The notes below the pieces were generated by a model, which was not told where the DNA came from, searched no databases, and was given only the letters and a program-made list of their open reading frames with translations. From Desulfuromusa sp. (GTDB lineage Bacteria; Desulfobacterota; Desulfuromonadia; Desulfuromonadales; Geopsychrobacteraceae), in NCBI GenBank assembly GCA_016744675.1, contig JADGDX010000023.1:1-40427 (forward strand): 40,427 nt of DNA. Direction: 5' to 3'. The first letter of the stretch is position 1; each line of letters begins with the position of its first letter. A program made the translations under genes and the position numbers. Of this stretch, positions 1 to 7,232 are shown piece by piece.

Positions 1-2
1 GT

Positions 3-314
3 ACTAGAGATGCATTCGAAGACATGGTTATGAAAGGTACATTCAAAAAAATGTCTGTATATACTGACCTTTACAAAGCTGACAAAAAAGCTAACAAAAA
101 ATATAAAAAATATGCAGTTGTAAGAACTGACGGTGTTTATGTTGAGTCTGTCGGTTATATTCTGATTGATCTTCAGACAAGCCCTTACAGCACCCCCGAA
201 GAGATCCAGAAAGAACTTGATGAAATAATGCAGTTATCGCAAACACCGGAAGTTCTGGAAGCCATTGAACAGCTTGAAAGAAACCTAAAGTATGCCAATG
301 ACCAAAGAAACTGA
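3..314 (+). CDS. Unknown phage-region protein, 3' part only
   Basis: The reading frame is open to the left edge of the window, so the true start lies outside; the visible part has 103 codons and internal Met codons at 24 and 30. I do not recognise a family. The N-terminal half is very lysine-rich (KADKKANKKYKKY), followed by a probable beta segment (VRTDGVYVESVGYILIDL) and a C-terminal acidic helix (EEIQKELDEIMQLSQTPEVLEAIEQLERN). The stop at 312-314 overlaps the start of the next gene, an arrangement typical of phage operons. Its position beside an antitermination-Q-like gene and a putative attachment site points to a prophage gene. Function unknown. Confidence 0.6.
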   Translation, partial: TRDAFEDMVMKGTFKKMSVYTDLYKADKKANKKYKKYAVVRTDGVYVESVGYILIDLQTSPYSTPEEIQKELDEIMQLSQTPEVLEAIEQLERNLKYANDQRN

Positions 315-630
315 ATTTCTTCTTGCACAGTGGGCGCTGTGGTCACGTATCGATGCCGGAATAGCAAAAGGCTATCCTACCCATTCCCCGCATGAGAAGC
401 CAGGCACACGGGACGATCTGGCTATTACTGATGAGGAAGGGATGCTGCTCGATAAAGCAGTCACCAAACTGGTGAACCGGGATAAGAAGATCGGCAACGC
501 TACGCGGCTTTACTATTTCTATCAGCAGAATTTAAGCAGGACTGCAGAAAAGCTGGAAACAAGTCGAGGAACCGTCCGGTTATGGGTAACTGCGGGGACG
601 GCTTGGATTGATGGGGTGCTACTTGGGTGA
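292..630 (+). CDS. Phage antitermination protein Q-like
   Basis: This 112-residue protein (110 if ATG 298 is used) resembles the small Q-type late antiterminators of lambdoid and related phages. It has an N-terminal WALWSRIDAG segment followed by a GYP..SP motif, a central AITDEEGMLLDKAV helix, a TRLYYFYQQNLS segment, and a C-terminal helix-turn-helix-like stretch (SRTAEKLETSRGTVRLWVTAG). In the family these proteins let RNA polymerase read through terminators into phage late genes. The gene overlaps the preceding phage gene and is followed by a hairpin terminator. The assignment rests on pattern memory only; a generic small HTH phage protein is the alternative. Confidence 0.6.
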   Translation: MPMTKETEFLLAQWALWSRIDAGIAKGYPTHSPHEKPGTRDDLAITDEEGMLLDKAVTKLVNRDKKIGNATRLYYFYQQNLSRTAEKLETSRGTVRLWVTAGTAWIDGVLLG

Positions 631-681
631 GATTTGAGCTTAATAGCAAGAAGCTTTTTCAGCACCTTAAAGTGACCGTTA

Positions 682-707
682 AGCCCCTTAAAAAAGGGCT
701 GTTTTTT
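682..707 (+). terminator. Probable rho-independent terminator after the Q-like gene
   Basis: An AGCCC/GGGCT stem with an A/T-rich loop (682-700) is followed by a run of six T (702-707). It lies 50 nt downstream of the Q-like stop. The stem core is short, so strength is uncertain. Confidence 0.5.
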
Positions 708-826
708 GGACTGATCTTGATGATTATCGAACATAAGTTGAGTTTTATTCGGTACAGGTTGCGGTAAACCATTAAATGATACAGTATAGAAAAATAATAA
801 AATCAGTTAGTTAGCTTCATTTATGT

Positions 827-846
827 GGTGGACGCCACCTCCACCA
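827..846 (+). other. Putative attachment site: duplicated 3' end of ssrA (tmRNA)
   Basis: The sequence ends in CACCTCC-A-CCA (836-846). This fits the 3' acceptor strand of a tmRNA or tRNA-Ala: seven acceptor bases, discriminator A843, then CCA, with a T at 840 in the place of U70 of the G3-U70 alanine identity pair. No T-arm or other RNA body lies upstream, so this is a fragment and not a gene. It is directly followed by a 16-bp terminator hairpin, as expected if it is the displaced native end of ssrA. With phage genes on its left, the simplest reading is the distal attachment site of a prophage inserted in ssrA, whose restored copy should lie left of the window. A short ggtgg/ccacc dyad (827-839) overlaps it. 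Confidence 0.5.
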
Positions 847-889
847 AATATAAAAAGGCCATTCCTAAGACGGATGGCCTTTTTATATT
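847..889. terminator. Bidirectional terminator, 16-bp perfect stem
   Basis: Perfect inverted repeat, 847-862 with 874-889, 11-nt loop, GGCC core flanked by A/T tracts so that either strand ends in a U-rich arm. It can serve fbp from the right and, originally, the RNA gene whose 3' end lies at 846. Confidence 0.8.
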
Positions 890-915
890 GTCGAACTCTT
901 TAGCCGCTAAAGTTG

Positions 916-957
916 ACCTCAGTGAAATGCTTATGCGAGCGTTTCATCGAGGCTTTT
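916..957. other. Imperfect hairpin downstream of fbp
   Basis: The arms cctcagtgaaatgc and gcgtttcatcgagg (about 917-953) pair with a few wobbles or mismatches around a short loop, and CTTTT follows on the + strand. It lies directly after the fbp stop codon. It could be a second terminator or a 3'-end stabilising structure. Confidence 0.4.
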
Positions 958-967
958 CAATATAAGA

Positions 968-1984
968 TTATCTGTCTTCTTTAAAATCAGTCATAAATTG
1001 GTGAGCTGTCTCCATCATCTCAGGTGACCCAGTAAAAAAGGGGACACGTTCATGTAGCTCTGTTGGTTTCAGATCAAGAATTGGATTGTAACCGTCAGTT
1101 GCTAAGGCCCCAGCTTGCTCTGCCAAGAAGGCAATGGGATTGCATTCGTAGAGTAGGCGTAATTTTCCTGATGGTGCTTGTGCTGTTTGAGGGTAAATAT
1201 AGATACCCCCTTTGAGCAAATTACGGTGAAAGTCAGCAACTAAGGAACCAATATAGCGCGAAGTAAATGGCCGGTTTGTTGATTCATCTTCTTCTTGGCA
1301 ATATTTAAGGTATTTTTTTACACCTAATGGGAATTTGATGTAATTCCCTTCATTGAGTGAATATATTTTACCGCTTTTCGGAATTGTCAGAGATTCATGG
1401 GAGAGACAGAACATTCCAATTGATGGGTCATACGTGAATCCATGAACACCATTGCCAGTTGTGAAAACAAGCATGGTCGAAGACCCATATATGACATAGC
1501 CTGCTGCAACTTGTTTTCGGCCGACTTGTAAAAAGTCTTCTATTTCTACTGGGCCATCAGCTGGGGATACGCGGCGGTAGATCGAGAAGATTGTTCCAAC
1601 AGAGACATTAACGTCAATATTTGATGAACCATCGAGTGGATCCATCAGAACAACATAGTTGCCATTGCGACTATTTTTGTTATCAAAAAATACGTAGTTA
1701 TCTTCTTCCTCAGAAGCAATGCCGCACACTTCACCACGAGCGATTAATGCATTTTTAAAAATCTCATTTGCAAACATATCAAGTTTTTGCTGCTGTTCCC
1801 CTTGAATGTTCTCCACACCACTGGCCCCAGTAATATCAGCTAAACCTGCTTTGTTGATTTCGCGATTAACAATTTTTGCAGAAAGTTTGATCGCACTCAA
1901 AAGTGCGCTTAACTCACCTTTAGCATGGGGAAAATCTGATTGTTTTTCAACGATAAACTCACCCAGTGATTTATGTATCTTCAT
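968..1984 (-). CDS. fbp: Class I fructose-1,6-bisphosphatase
   Basis: Removes the 1-phosphate of fructose-1,6-bisphosphate to give fructose-6-phosphate, the committed cytosolic step of gluconeogenesis. The 338-residue length is normal for class I enzymes. The metal-binding signature is intact: acidic residues in ASEEED (about 90-95) and [12 protein letters not shown] (113-124), followed by [11 protein letters not shown]. The C-terminal half has the substrate-site segments [18 protein letters not shown] and [20 protein letters not shown]. An AAGGAA ribosome site precedes the ATG. It is transcribed away from the metal transporter gene and ends at paired hairpins against the prophage boundary. 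Confidence 0.97.
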   Translation of the reverse strand: MKIHKSLGEFIVEKQSDFPHAKGELSALLSAIKLSAKIVNREINKAGLADITGASGVENIQGEQQQKLDMFANEIFKNALIARGEVCGIASEEEDNYVFFDNKNSRNGNYVVLMDPLDGSSNIDVNVSVGTIFSIYRRVSPADGPVEIEDFLQVGRKQVAAGYVIYGSSTMLVFTTGNGVHGFTYDPSIGMFCLSHESLTIPKSGKIYSLNEGNYIKFPLGVKKYLKYCQEEDESTNRPFTSRYIGSLVADFHRNLLKGGIYIYPQTAQAPSGKLRLLYECNPIAFLAEQAGALATDGYNPILDLKPTELHERVPFFTGSPEMMETAHQFMTDFKEDR

Positions 1985-2032
1985 TTCAATTCCTTATTTA
2001 GGGGATAGGGACTTAGTTTTCAAACAGGTCCA

Positions 2033-2062
2033 TTTATAACAGCAATTTGTTGATCTACTCAA
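2033..2062 (-). promoter_or_regulatory. Candidate sigma70 promoter for fbp
   Basis: On the minus strand TTGAGT (2062-2057) and TATAAA (2038-2033) are separated by 18 nt, about 50 nt upstream of the fbp start. It fits the consensus but A/T-rich intergenic DNA gives chance matches. Confidence 0.4.
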
Positions 2063-2220
2063 GAGAATCAATTGTGATTTCACTGATTGTGTATATATAT
2101 AATTTATCTGTCACATTCGATGCTGATTCTGAGTAAAATAGATAAAAAAACAAGACACCTGACCTTTTAAGTTAATCTTTGAACAGATTTTATCATAAGG
2201 AAATCATTTGATCATGATAT

Positions 2221-2249
2221 TTGACTGTTCTGATCTTATGAGGCAATAT
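2221..2249 (+). promoter_or_regulatory. Candidate sigma70 promoter for zupT
   Basis: TTGACT (2221-2226), a 17-nt spacer, and CAATAT (2244-2249), about 50 nt before the start codon. The -35 is good and the -10 moderate. Confidence 0.4.
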
Positions 2250-2300
2250 CATTTTTCTAAGGATACTTTTTTCTTTTAAACAATTCTCTACGGATATCCC

Positions 2301-3131
2301 ATGGAACTTAACAATGTATTATTTGCTTTTGGTCTAACTCTCTTTGCGGGCCTCGCTACAGGAATTGGTAGTGCCCTTGCTTTTTTTACTCGAACGACAA
2401 ATACCAAATTTTTATCTGCTGCGCTCGGTTTCTCTGCGGGTGTCATGATCTATGTCTCTTTTATTGAAATTTTTGTTAAAGCTCGAGAAGAACTCATGTC
2501 GGCACAGGGAGAAGTTGCTGGAACTTGGATCACTGTTCTGTCATTTTTCGGTGGTATTGCTCTGATTGCTTTTATAGATAAATTAGTACCAAATTACGAA
2601 AACCCCCATGAGCTCCATTCAATTGAAGAGATGGATAAAACGTTGGCATCACTGCCTAACAACGAAGCTCATGACTTTGGTAAATTAAAACGAATGGGGA
2701 TATTTACTGCTTTAGCAATTGGCATCCATAATTTCCCTGAAGGTTTGGCAACGTTTACGGCCGCCCTAACTGATCCTAATTTGGGTATTGCCATTGCTGT
2801 TGCGATTGCTATTCACAATATTCCTGAGGGGATTGCTGTTTCGGTCCCCATTTATTTTGCAACTGGGAGCCGATCTAAAGCCTTTAAGTTGTCATTTTTA
2901 TCAGGCCTTTCAGAACCTGTTGGTGCGTTAGTTGGATATTTGATCTTGATGCCTTTTTTATCACCGACTGTTTTTGGGATTTTGTTTGCTGGTGTTGCTG
3001 GAATCATGGTTTTTATTTCGTTAGATGAATTGTTGCCTGCGGCAGAAGAGTTTGGGGAACATCATCTCTCTATTTACGGTATGATTGCCGGAATGGCAGT
3101 GATGGCCTTGAGTTTGTTATTGTTCCTTTAG
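2301..3131 (+). CDS. zupT: ZIP-family divalent metal transporter (ZupT type)
   Basis: Imports Zn2+ and other divalent metals (Fe2+, Mn2+, Co2+ in the family) across the inner membrane. The 276-residue protein has about eight hydrophobic segments and the two diagnostic ZIP motifs in the central helices: [12 protein letters not shown] (H143, E147) and [12 protein letters not shown] (H172, E176), which form the binuclear metal site. A variable acidic and histidine-bearing cytoplasmic loop (about 95-130) lies between helices 3 and 4, as in ZupT. The ribosome site is weak. It stands alone, divergent from fbp and 73 nt before greB. Metal specificity cannot be told from sequence. Confidence 0.93.
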   Translation: MELNNVLFAFGLTLFAGLATGIGSALAFFTRTTNTKFLSAALGFSAGVMIYVSFIEIFVKAREELMSAQGEVAGTWITVLSFFGGIALIAFIDKLVPNYENPHELHSIEEMDKTLASLPNNEAHDFGKLKRMGIFTALAIGIHNFPEGLATFTAALTDPNLGIAIAVAIAIHNIPEGIAVSVPIYFATGSRSKAFKLSFLSGLSEPVGALVGYLILMPFLSPTVFGILFAGVAGIMVFISLDELLPAAEEFGEHHLSIYGMIAGMAVMALSLLLFL

Positions 3132-3204
3132 TATCTTTCTCATCTCTCTTCTAATATCTCTAGAATTCACGATGCGTATTCTCACACCACCAGGAAACTA
3201 ATAA

Positions 3205-3726
3205 ATGACTCAGACTCATTTGGCATATATGACCCCGGGATGTATGAAAGCGATGAAGGACGAACTTCATGAACTTTTATATGTTTTACGTCCCGACATG
3301 GAAAAAACAACGGCATGGGCTGCCGGTCTTGGAGATAGAAGTGAAAATGCTGATTATCATGCTGCAAAAAAAGCATTGCGTCGATTTGACAGCCGCATTC
3401 GTTTTCTAACTAAGAGGCTTGAAGGAGCTTCTGTTGTTGATCCTGTTGAACAGATAGCGGTGGCTAATGGAAGAGTTCTTTTTGGGTGTACAGTGACGAT
3501 CGAAGATGAAGTGGGTGAACTGTGTTCTTACTCTATTGTTGGTGTTGATGAGTTGGATGCGTCAAGGGGGATGGTTAGTTGGGTGTCTCCCATTGGTAAG
3601 GCTCTTCTTGGGTCTAAAGTTGGAGATGTCGTTATTTTTAAAGCTCCTGGTGGTGAACGCGAACTTGAAATTATTAAGGTTGAATACCTCCCTCTAGAGA
3701 CAACTCTCCTTAAAGGAAATGCTTAG
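3205..3726 (+). CDS. greB: Transcript cleavage factor GreB-like
   Basis: Rescues backtracked RNA polymerase by stimulating cleavage of the extruded RNA 3' end. The N-terminal coiled-coil finger (about 10-80) carries the catalytic tip GLGDRSENADYHAAKK, and the following RFDSRIRFLTKRLEGASVVDP matches GreB better than GreA. The C-terminal FKBP-like globular domain follows (VLFGCTVTIEDEVGELCSY through SKVGDVVIFKAPGGEREL). The 173-residue length is slightly above the E. coli GreB length. AGGAAA lies upstream of the ATG. It is convergent with the aldolase gene. A canonical GreA elsewhere in the genome is expected. Confidence 0.9.
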   Translation: MTQTHLAYMTPGCMKAMKDELHELLYVLRPDMEKTTAWAAGLGDRSENADYHAAKKALRRFDSRIRFLTKRLEGASVVDPVEQIAVANGRVLFGCTVTIEDEVGELCSYSIVGVDELDASRGMVSWVSPIGKALLGSKVGDVVIFKAPGGERELEIIKVEYLPLETTLLKGNA

Positions 3727-3780
3727 AGTTGATCGGAAAGAAAGGGGGCAACCTTTGACTTTGTAGAACTAAGTTAAGTT

Positions 3781-4848
3781 TTACGAGTTGCAATACTTTT
3801 CGATTCTGTCACAAAAGTTAACCAATTCATCGTCGTGGGTGGCAAAGGATGTCACGAGCCGAACAAAACTCTCATCTTTGTTTAATGTCATTCCGGGGGG
3901 AAGAACATCTGGATACCAGTCATAAAACTCGGCTCCGGAGGCTAACAGTTCTTCCATGAGACCTGTTGGCATAGCGATAAAGAGCTCATTGGCCTCAACG
4001 GGCCAAGCTAAGCGGATATCATTGATTGCCATCAGCCTTTCAGTTAATTTTGTCGCTTGATTGTTAGCGTGTGTGGCGAGTTCGAGCCAGTGATCATCTT
4101 TGAGCCATCCCAGAATTTGTGCACCAAATAAACGCCCTTTGGACAAGAGATGTCCTGACCGTTTGCGACGGTGTTCAAAATCCCGTGCTAGATCCTGATT
4201 GAAAAAAATAACCACTTCGGCACACAGCGCACCACATTTGGTCGCTCCCAAACAGAGAACATCAACACCCGCTTTCCAGGTGATTTCGGCTGGGTGACAT
4301 TTCAGTGAAGCGATTGCATTAGAAAAGCGAGCACCGTCCATATGGACGAGAAGATCATGTTTTTTAGCAGAGGTGCAGAGTTGTTGAATCTCATCGATTC
4401 CATACACCAAACCAGCTTCACTTGTTTGAGTCATGCTGAGGACTTTGGCGATGGGGTTATGTGGAAGGTGCATGCCGACATTACGAAAATAATTATCAAG
4501 ATGAATCGGCGTAATTTTTCCTTCGCCCTGTGATATCCCAAGCATACGTGCTCCGCCGGTAAAGTGTTCTGGGGCAGTTGATTCATCGACAAAAATATGT
4601 GCATGAGAATGACAGAGAATGGTTTCCCAAGGATTGACCATGGAGGAGAGTGCGAGGCAGTTTGCAGCAGTTCCAGTCGCAACAAAATATGCCTTAAGAT
4701 CACATCCAAATAATTCTTTCACGGCCTCAACAGCTTGATTGGACCAGCTGTCGTCTCCATAGCCGTGAGAGACTCCTGCATTGGCTGTGTTTAGCATTTC
4801 AAGAACACGCTGAGATGCTCCGGTTTGATTGTCACTCCCAAAGTTCAT
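3781..4848 (-). CDS. ltaE: Low-specificity L-threonine aldolase
   Basis: PLP-dependent fold-type I enzyme cleaving L-threonine or allo-threonine to glycine and acetaldehyde. Landmarks: the N-terminal FGSDNQTGAS, the phosphate-binding ATGTAANCLAL (57-67), the cofactor-stacking or Asp region LLVHMDGARFSNA (H169, D171), and the Schiff-base lysine K204 in LGATKCGALCAE. The 355-residue length suits the family. The gene starts 111 nt downstream of the LysE-type exporter gene on the same strand, so amino-acid breakdown and export may be co-regulated. Phenylserine aldolase relatives share the same fold, so exact substrate preference is uncertain. Confidence 0.9.
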   Translation of the reverse strand: MNFGSDNQTGASQRVLEMLNTANAGVSHGYGDDSWSNQAVEAVKELFGCDLKAYFVATGTAANCLALSSMVNPWETILCHSHAHIFVDESTAPEHFTGGARMLGISQGEGKITPIHLDNYFRNVGMHLPHNPIAKVLSMTQTSEAGLVYGIDEIQQLCTSAKKHDLLVHMDGARFSNAIASLKCHPAEITWKAGVDVLCLGATKCGALCAEVVIFFNQDLARDFEHRRKRSGHLLSKGRLFGAQILGWLKDDHWLELATHANNQATKLTERLMAINDIRLAWPVEANELFIAMPTGLMEELLASGAEFYDWYPDVLPPGMTLNKDESFVRLVTSFATHDDELVNFCDRIEKYCNS

Positions 4849-4959
4849 AATTAATCCTTATATTATTGAAACATCACGTATTCAGTCACTATTCACAACT
4901 TAGCTGCAATCAGTAAATAATAACGCGTAAGATAAAGTCAAAAGAATCACAGATAATAA

Positions 4960-5574
4960 TTAGCTGCTTGAGGCAAGATAGGTTCCTGCTCCGATCATAA
5001 GACTTCCAGCGGTACGGTTGAGAGTTTTATGTCCTTTTGGTGATCGAATATAACGTCGTGCCGATGCTGCTCCTGCAGCAATCAGCATTAGACCCGCCAT
5101 TAAACCGATCAAAGTTAATCCTGAAGCCAAAGCAATGTCACGGTGTGAAAGAAGGGTAAGATCCATGAACGTTGGTAAGAAAGCGATGTAAAAGAGGATA
5201 ACTTTTGGGTTCGAAGCAGAAATAATAAATCCTTGGAAAAAGCTCAACTTTATTTTATGGTTTGGTTCGCTATCAACTGAAACTTGTTGATGAGTTGCGC
5301 ACCACATCTTTATCCCGAGATAGATGAGATAGCAGGCACCGATAATACGAACAACTGTAAAAGCACTACTCCAATGCTCCGCCAGCGCAGCTAAACCGAA
5401 GCAGGCAAGAACCAAATAGATTATGTCGCTGATGACCATTCCTAGAGCAAGGTAAAAGCAGGAAGCTGTTCCCGATACTAATGCCCGAGCAAGAATAGCA
5501 AACACTCCTGGTCCAGGTGTGATTCCAAAGATAAAAATTGCCAGAAAAAAACTTAAGGAACTTTCAAGGGACAT
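4960..5574 (-). CDS. LysE/RhtB-family amino-acid exporter
   Basis: Inner-membrane efflux protein of 204 residues with about six hydrophobic segments. The N-terminal signature FGITPGPGVFAILARAL is diagnostic for the LysE/RhtB family; ISASNPKVILFYIAFLPTF, also conserved, follows at about 118-136. Members export threonine, homoserine, lysine or related metabolites with proton or ion exchange; the substrate here cannot be assigned, though the neighbouring threonine aldolase makes a threonine-type substrate attractive. A GAGAG ribosome site precedes the ATG. Confidence 0.9.
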   Translation of the reverse strand: MSLESSLSFFLAIFIFGITPGPGVFAILARALVSGTASCFYLALGMVISDIIYLVLACFGLAALAEHWSSAFTVVRIIGACYLIYLGIKMWCATHQQVSVDSEPNHKIKLSFFQGFIISASNPKVILFYIAFLPTFMDLTLLSHRDIALASGLTLIGLMAGLMLIAAGAASARRYIRSPKGHKTLNRTAGSLMIGAGTYLASSS

Positions 5575-5863
5575 TGTTTAGCTCTCTTTTATTATCGAAG
5601 TGGGTTGTGGAATAATACTGTATTTATGGATCTTCTATCATAAAATTATTGTTTACAGATATTCATATTTATAACCACTCCATAAATTGAGAGAATAAAT
5701 TCCATGTCAGGAGGGGGTAAGAGGGAAGGGGATTGTGCATTTAAGAGTTTTATTTTAGAAGCAATTCGTAATTAAAAATGTTACTTACTAGAAGCAATTC
5801 TTAGGGACGAGTTAACAAATATTATTCGTGGTTGATGATGAGATATGGAGTGAGAGGTGATAT
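5575..5863. other. A/T-rich intergenic region with a 12-bp direct repeat
   Basis: 289 nt between the divergent exporter and small membrane protein genes. tagaagcaattc occurs at 5756-5767 and again at 5789-5800, 33 bp apart, about three helical turns. No gene was seen in it. The repeat could be a regulator-binding site. Confidence 0.5.
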
Positions 5864-6073
5864 GTGGAGTTAATGGCAATCTATAAAATAGGTCTTGCTG
5901 TGGTTACTTTATATGCGGTGTTATGGTCGTTTGTTTTGGATAAGAATAAACCTGATTCTTCCAAAGAACTTGTTGCTAAATTAATTGCAAGGTGTTTGTT
6001 TCTGGTCTTTATCTTCTCAGTATTGGTCGGCTTTGCCTACTTTGCTCTTGATGTCTTTAATCCTCCAAATTGA
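5864..6073 (+). CDS. Small two-helix membrane protein, unknown
   Basis: A 69-residue protein from a GTG start, or 66 residues from ATG 5873. It has two clear membrane segments (about 6-24, IYKIGLAVVTLYAVLWSFV, and about 44-64, CLFLVFIFSVLVGFAYFAL) separated by a charged loop. GAGGTG (5854-5859) favours the GTG start; GGAG (5866-5869) sits too close to the ATG. A strong terminator follows 28 nt after the stop, which supports a real transcription unit. I do not recognise a family. Confidence 0.65.
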   Translation: MELMAIYKIGLAVVTLYAVLWSFVLDKNKPDSSKELVAKLIARCLFLVFIFSVLVGFAYFALDVFNPPN

Positions 6074-6101
6074 AAATAAGATAAAATATTACGTAAAGTG
6101 A

Positions 6102-6125
6102 AAGGCCCACGATTAGGTGGGCCTT
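6102..6125. terminator. Rho-independent terminator
   Basis: Perfect 9-bp stem aaggcccac/gtgggcctt (6102-6110 with 6117-6125), 6-nt loop, followed by CTTT on the + strand. It ends the small membrane gene and would also face the decayed minus-strand frame at 6144-6302. Confidence 0.8.
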
Positions 6126-6143
6126 CTTTGCTATTACTTTCCT

Positions 6144-6302
6144 TTAGACGGAAACACCCACGGTCTGCTCGACCCCGAGTTTTTGGAATACTTCCTCAAC
6201 TGCAATGTTTTGTCGTCGATAGGCATTCCTCCTTTCTTTCGCTTTAATTATAACGTAATTTGAATAATCAGCAACGTTGAGGGGTTCATATTTTGTTTGT
6301 CT
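6144..6302 (-). pseudogene. Possible decayed gene remnant (C-terminal fragment)
   Basis: A 52-codon minus-strand frame with no ATG, GTG or TTG start at its open end. Its product looks protein-like, not random, with a charged helical run (KAKERRNAYRRQNIAVEEVF) and an amphipathic end (QKLGVEQTVGVSV). It stops 19 nt before the terminator at 6102-6125. I recognise no family. It may be the relic of a gene partly replaced by the neighbouring selenoprotein locus, or chance. Confidence 0.3.
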
Positions 6303-6343
6303 TTAGCTCCAATGACACTCAATGATTTATTAAGGTGATAAAT

Positions 6344-6559
6344 ATGAATTGCCTTGTTGAAAGGATGTTCAATATGAAGAGTAGATTGTTGAAACTTTTG
6401 TTACTAACTGTAATTGGTACTCTTATCGGTGCTGCTCTCGGGTATGCTGGACAGTGTGCTGGCAGTACGTGAGGGGCGACATCAAGTCCTTGGTCAGGGG
6501 CAATGTTTGGTTGTTTGGTCGGTTTTGTTTTAGGAGCACTGCCTGAAGATAAGGGATAA
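6344..6559 (+). CDS. Probable selenoprotein: DUF6132-like small membrane protein, Sec at an in-frame TGA
   Basis: The frame runs from ATG 6344 (ribosome site AAGGTGA, 6332-6338) or ATG 6374 (GAAAGGA, 6359-6365) through an in-frame TGA at 6470-6472 to TAA 6557-6559. This gives 71 or 61 residues including the TGA codon. The shorter start fits the family better, with MKSRLLKLL running straight into helix 1. Read through, it has two membrane helices (LLLLTVIGTLIGAALGYA; SGAMFGCLVGFVLGAL) joined by QCAGST-U-GATSSPW. From memory, relatives with this small two-helix architecture have a loop of the type CxxGxC-P-x-T-x-NPW; the TGA lies exactly at the second cysteine, four residues after the first. 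A SECIS-like hairpin follows. Without readthrough only helix 1 would be made. The function of the family is unknown; a membrane redox or metal-binding Cys-Sec pair is an inference. The alternative is a nonsense-mutated pseudogene. Confidence 0.75.
6470..6507 (+). promoter_or_regulatory. Candidate bacterial SECIS element
   Basis: The TGA (6470-6472) is followed after 5 nt by a hairpin. The lower stem is 6478-6482 with 6503-6507 (one G-U), then an internal loop (CAA opposite A), an upper stem of six pairs 6486-6491 with 6496-6501 (two G-U), and a GGUC apical loop (6492-6495). The loop begins 19 nt after the TGA; in E. coli fdhF the GGUC loop begins about 18 nt after. A G in the first loop position is the known SelB-recognition requirement. 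A competing fold (6478-6495, GUCC loop) exists. Confidence 0.55.
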
Positions 6560-6576
6560 ATTTAACTTCCTAGATC

Positions 6577-6604
6577 CTGACAATAGTGTGTTTTCTGTTA
6601 TGAT
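6577..6604 (+). promoter_or_regulatory. Sigma70 promoter for the zinc-ribbon gene
   Basis: CTGACA (6577-6582), a 16-nt spacer, and TATGAT (6599-6604), about 48 nt before the next start codon. Close match to consensus, so the zinc-ribbon gene is probably transcribed separately from the selenoprotein gene. Confidence 0.6.
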
Positions 6605-6652
6605 TTAAATAAGATTAATCGTCATATTACTCATTTTTTTTAGGAGGGAAAC

Positions 6653-7153
6653 ATGACTGAAAAAAAAGATAAGTCCAATGACCTAGATGACGTGACTTTG
6701 TTTGAAAAAATGATCTCTCATACTGAGGAGTTGGTTAGTAGTGGCCGAAAAACACTGGAAGAGTCCTTTAAGAGAGCTTCAGATGATTTTGCCTCTGCTG
6801 GGGAATTTACCCGTGAGCAATCGGATAAGATTTCCGATTACGTCAAAAAAGATCTTCAGCATGCCGTAGCTGCAGCAAGTAAAACACGAGATAACTTAAA
6901 GGAGACTATCGATCCTAAGCGCGTAGCTGTCGGTGTTCAGAGTCTTTTTTCGAAAATTTTGACGAATACGGCAGGGACAGTTGGAGAGTGGGCCAAGAAA
7001 ACGGAACAACAATTAGAGTATAAAACCGGTGAGGTAACCAGTCCGGGAACTCTCACATGTAAAAAATGTTCTGAATTGATTCATATGAAAAAAACAGCAC
7101 GTATTCCACCATGTCCTAAATGTCATCATATTCTTTATCGAAAATCATATTAA
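6653..7153 (+). CDS. YbeL-like (DUF1451) zinc-ribbon protein
   Basis: A 166-residue soluble protein. The N-terminal three quarters are helical and highly charged (EKMISHTEELVSSGRKTLEE and following). The C-terminus has GEVTSPGTLTCKKCSELIH and then PPCPKCHHILYR, two CxxC knuckles forming a zinc ribbon. This layout, including the GE(V/L)-x-G-x-L-x-C-x-x-C lead-in, is that of E. coli YbeL (DUF1451), whose role is unknown. AGGAGG lies just upstream of the ATG. It stands alone with its own promoter. Confidence 0.8.
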   Translation: MTEKKDKSNDLDDVTLFEKMISHTEELVSSGRKTLEESFKRASDDFASAGEFTREQSDKISDYVKKDLQHAVAAASKTRDNLKETIDPKRVAVGVQSLFSKILTNTAGTVGEWAKKTEQQLEYKTGEVTSPGTLTCKKCSELIHMKKTARIPPCPKCHHILYRKSY

Positions 7154-7232
7154 TATGATTGGCTCTTGTCTAATTATGAGGTTTTCTATATATTCCCACA
7201 ATCTGTGTATATGACTGTATGGGAGTATGTTT

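Larger units (their letters stand above)
1985..2300. other. Divergent intergenic region fbp / zupT
   Basis: 316 nt without a plausible gene. It holds the two candidate promoters described separately and an 8-bp palindrome, atcatgat (2211-2218), just upstream of the zupT -35 element that could be an operator. No recognisable Fur or Zur box was found by eye. Confidence 0.5.

Noticed and set aside
6144..6226. 30-residue minus-strand frame starting ATG 6226 with a strong AGGAGG upstream
   Set aside because: The AGGAGG is only one base from the ATG, too close to work, and the protein looks random; the overlapping frame at 6144-6302 is more protein-like.
6374..6472. Reading the first half of the selenoprotein locus as a complete 32-residue protein ending at TGA
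   Set aside because: The frame stays in register after the TGA and encodes the matching second helix; the truncated form would lack the family's conserved loop.
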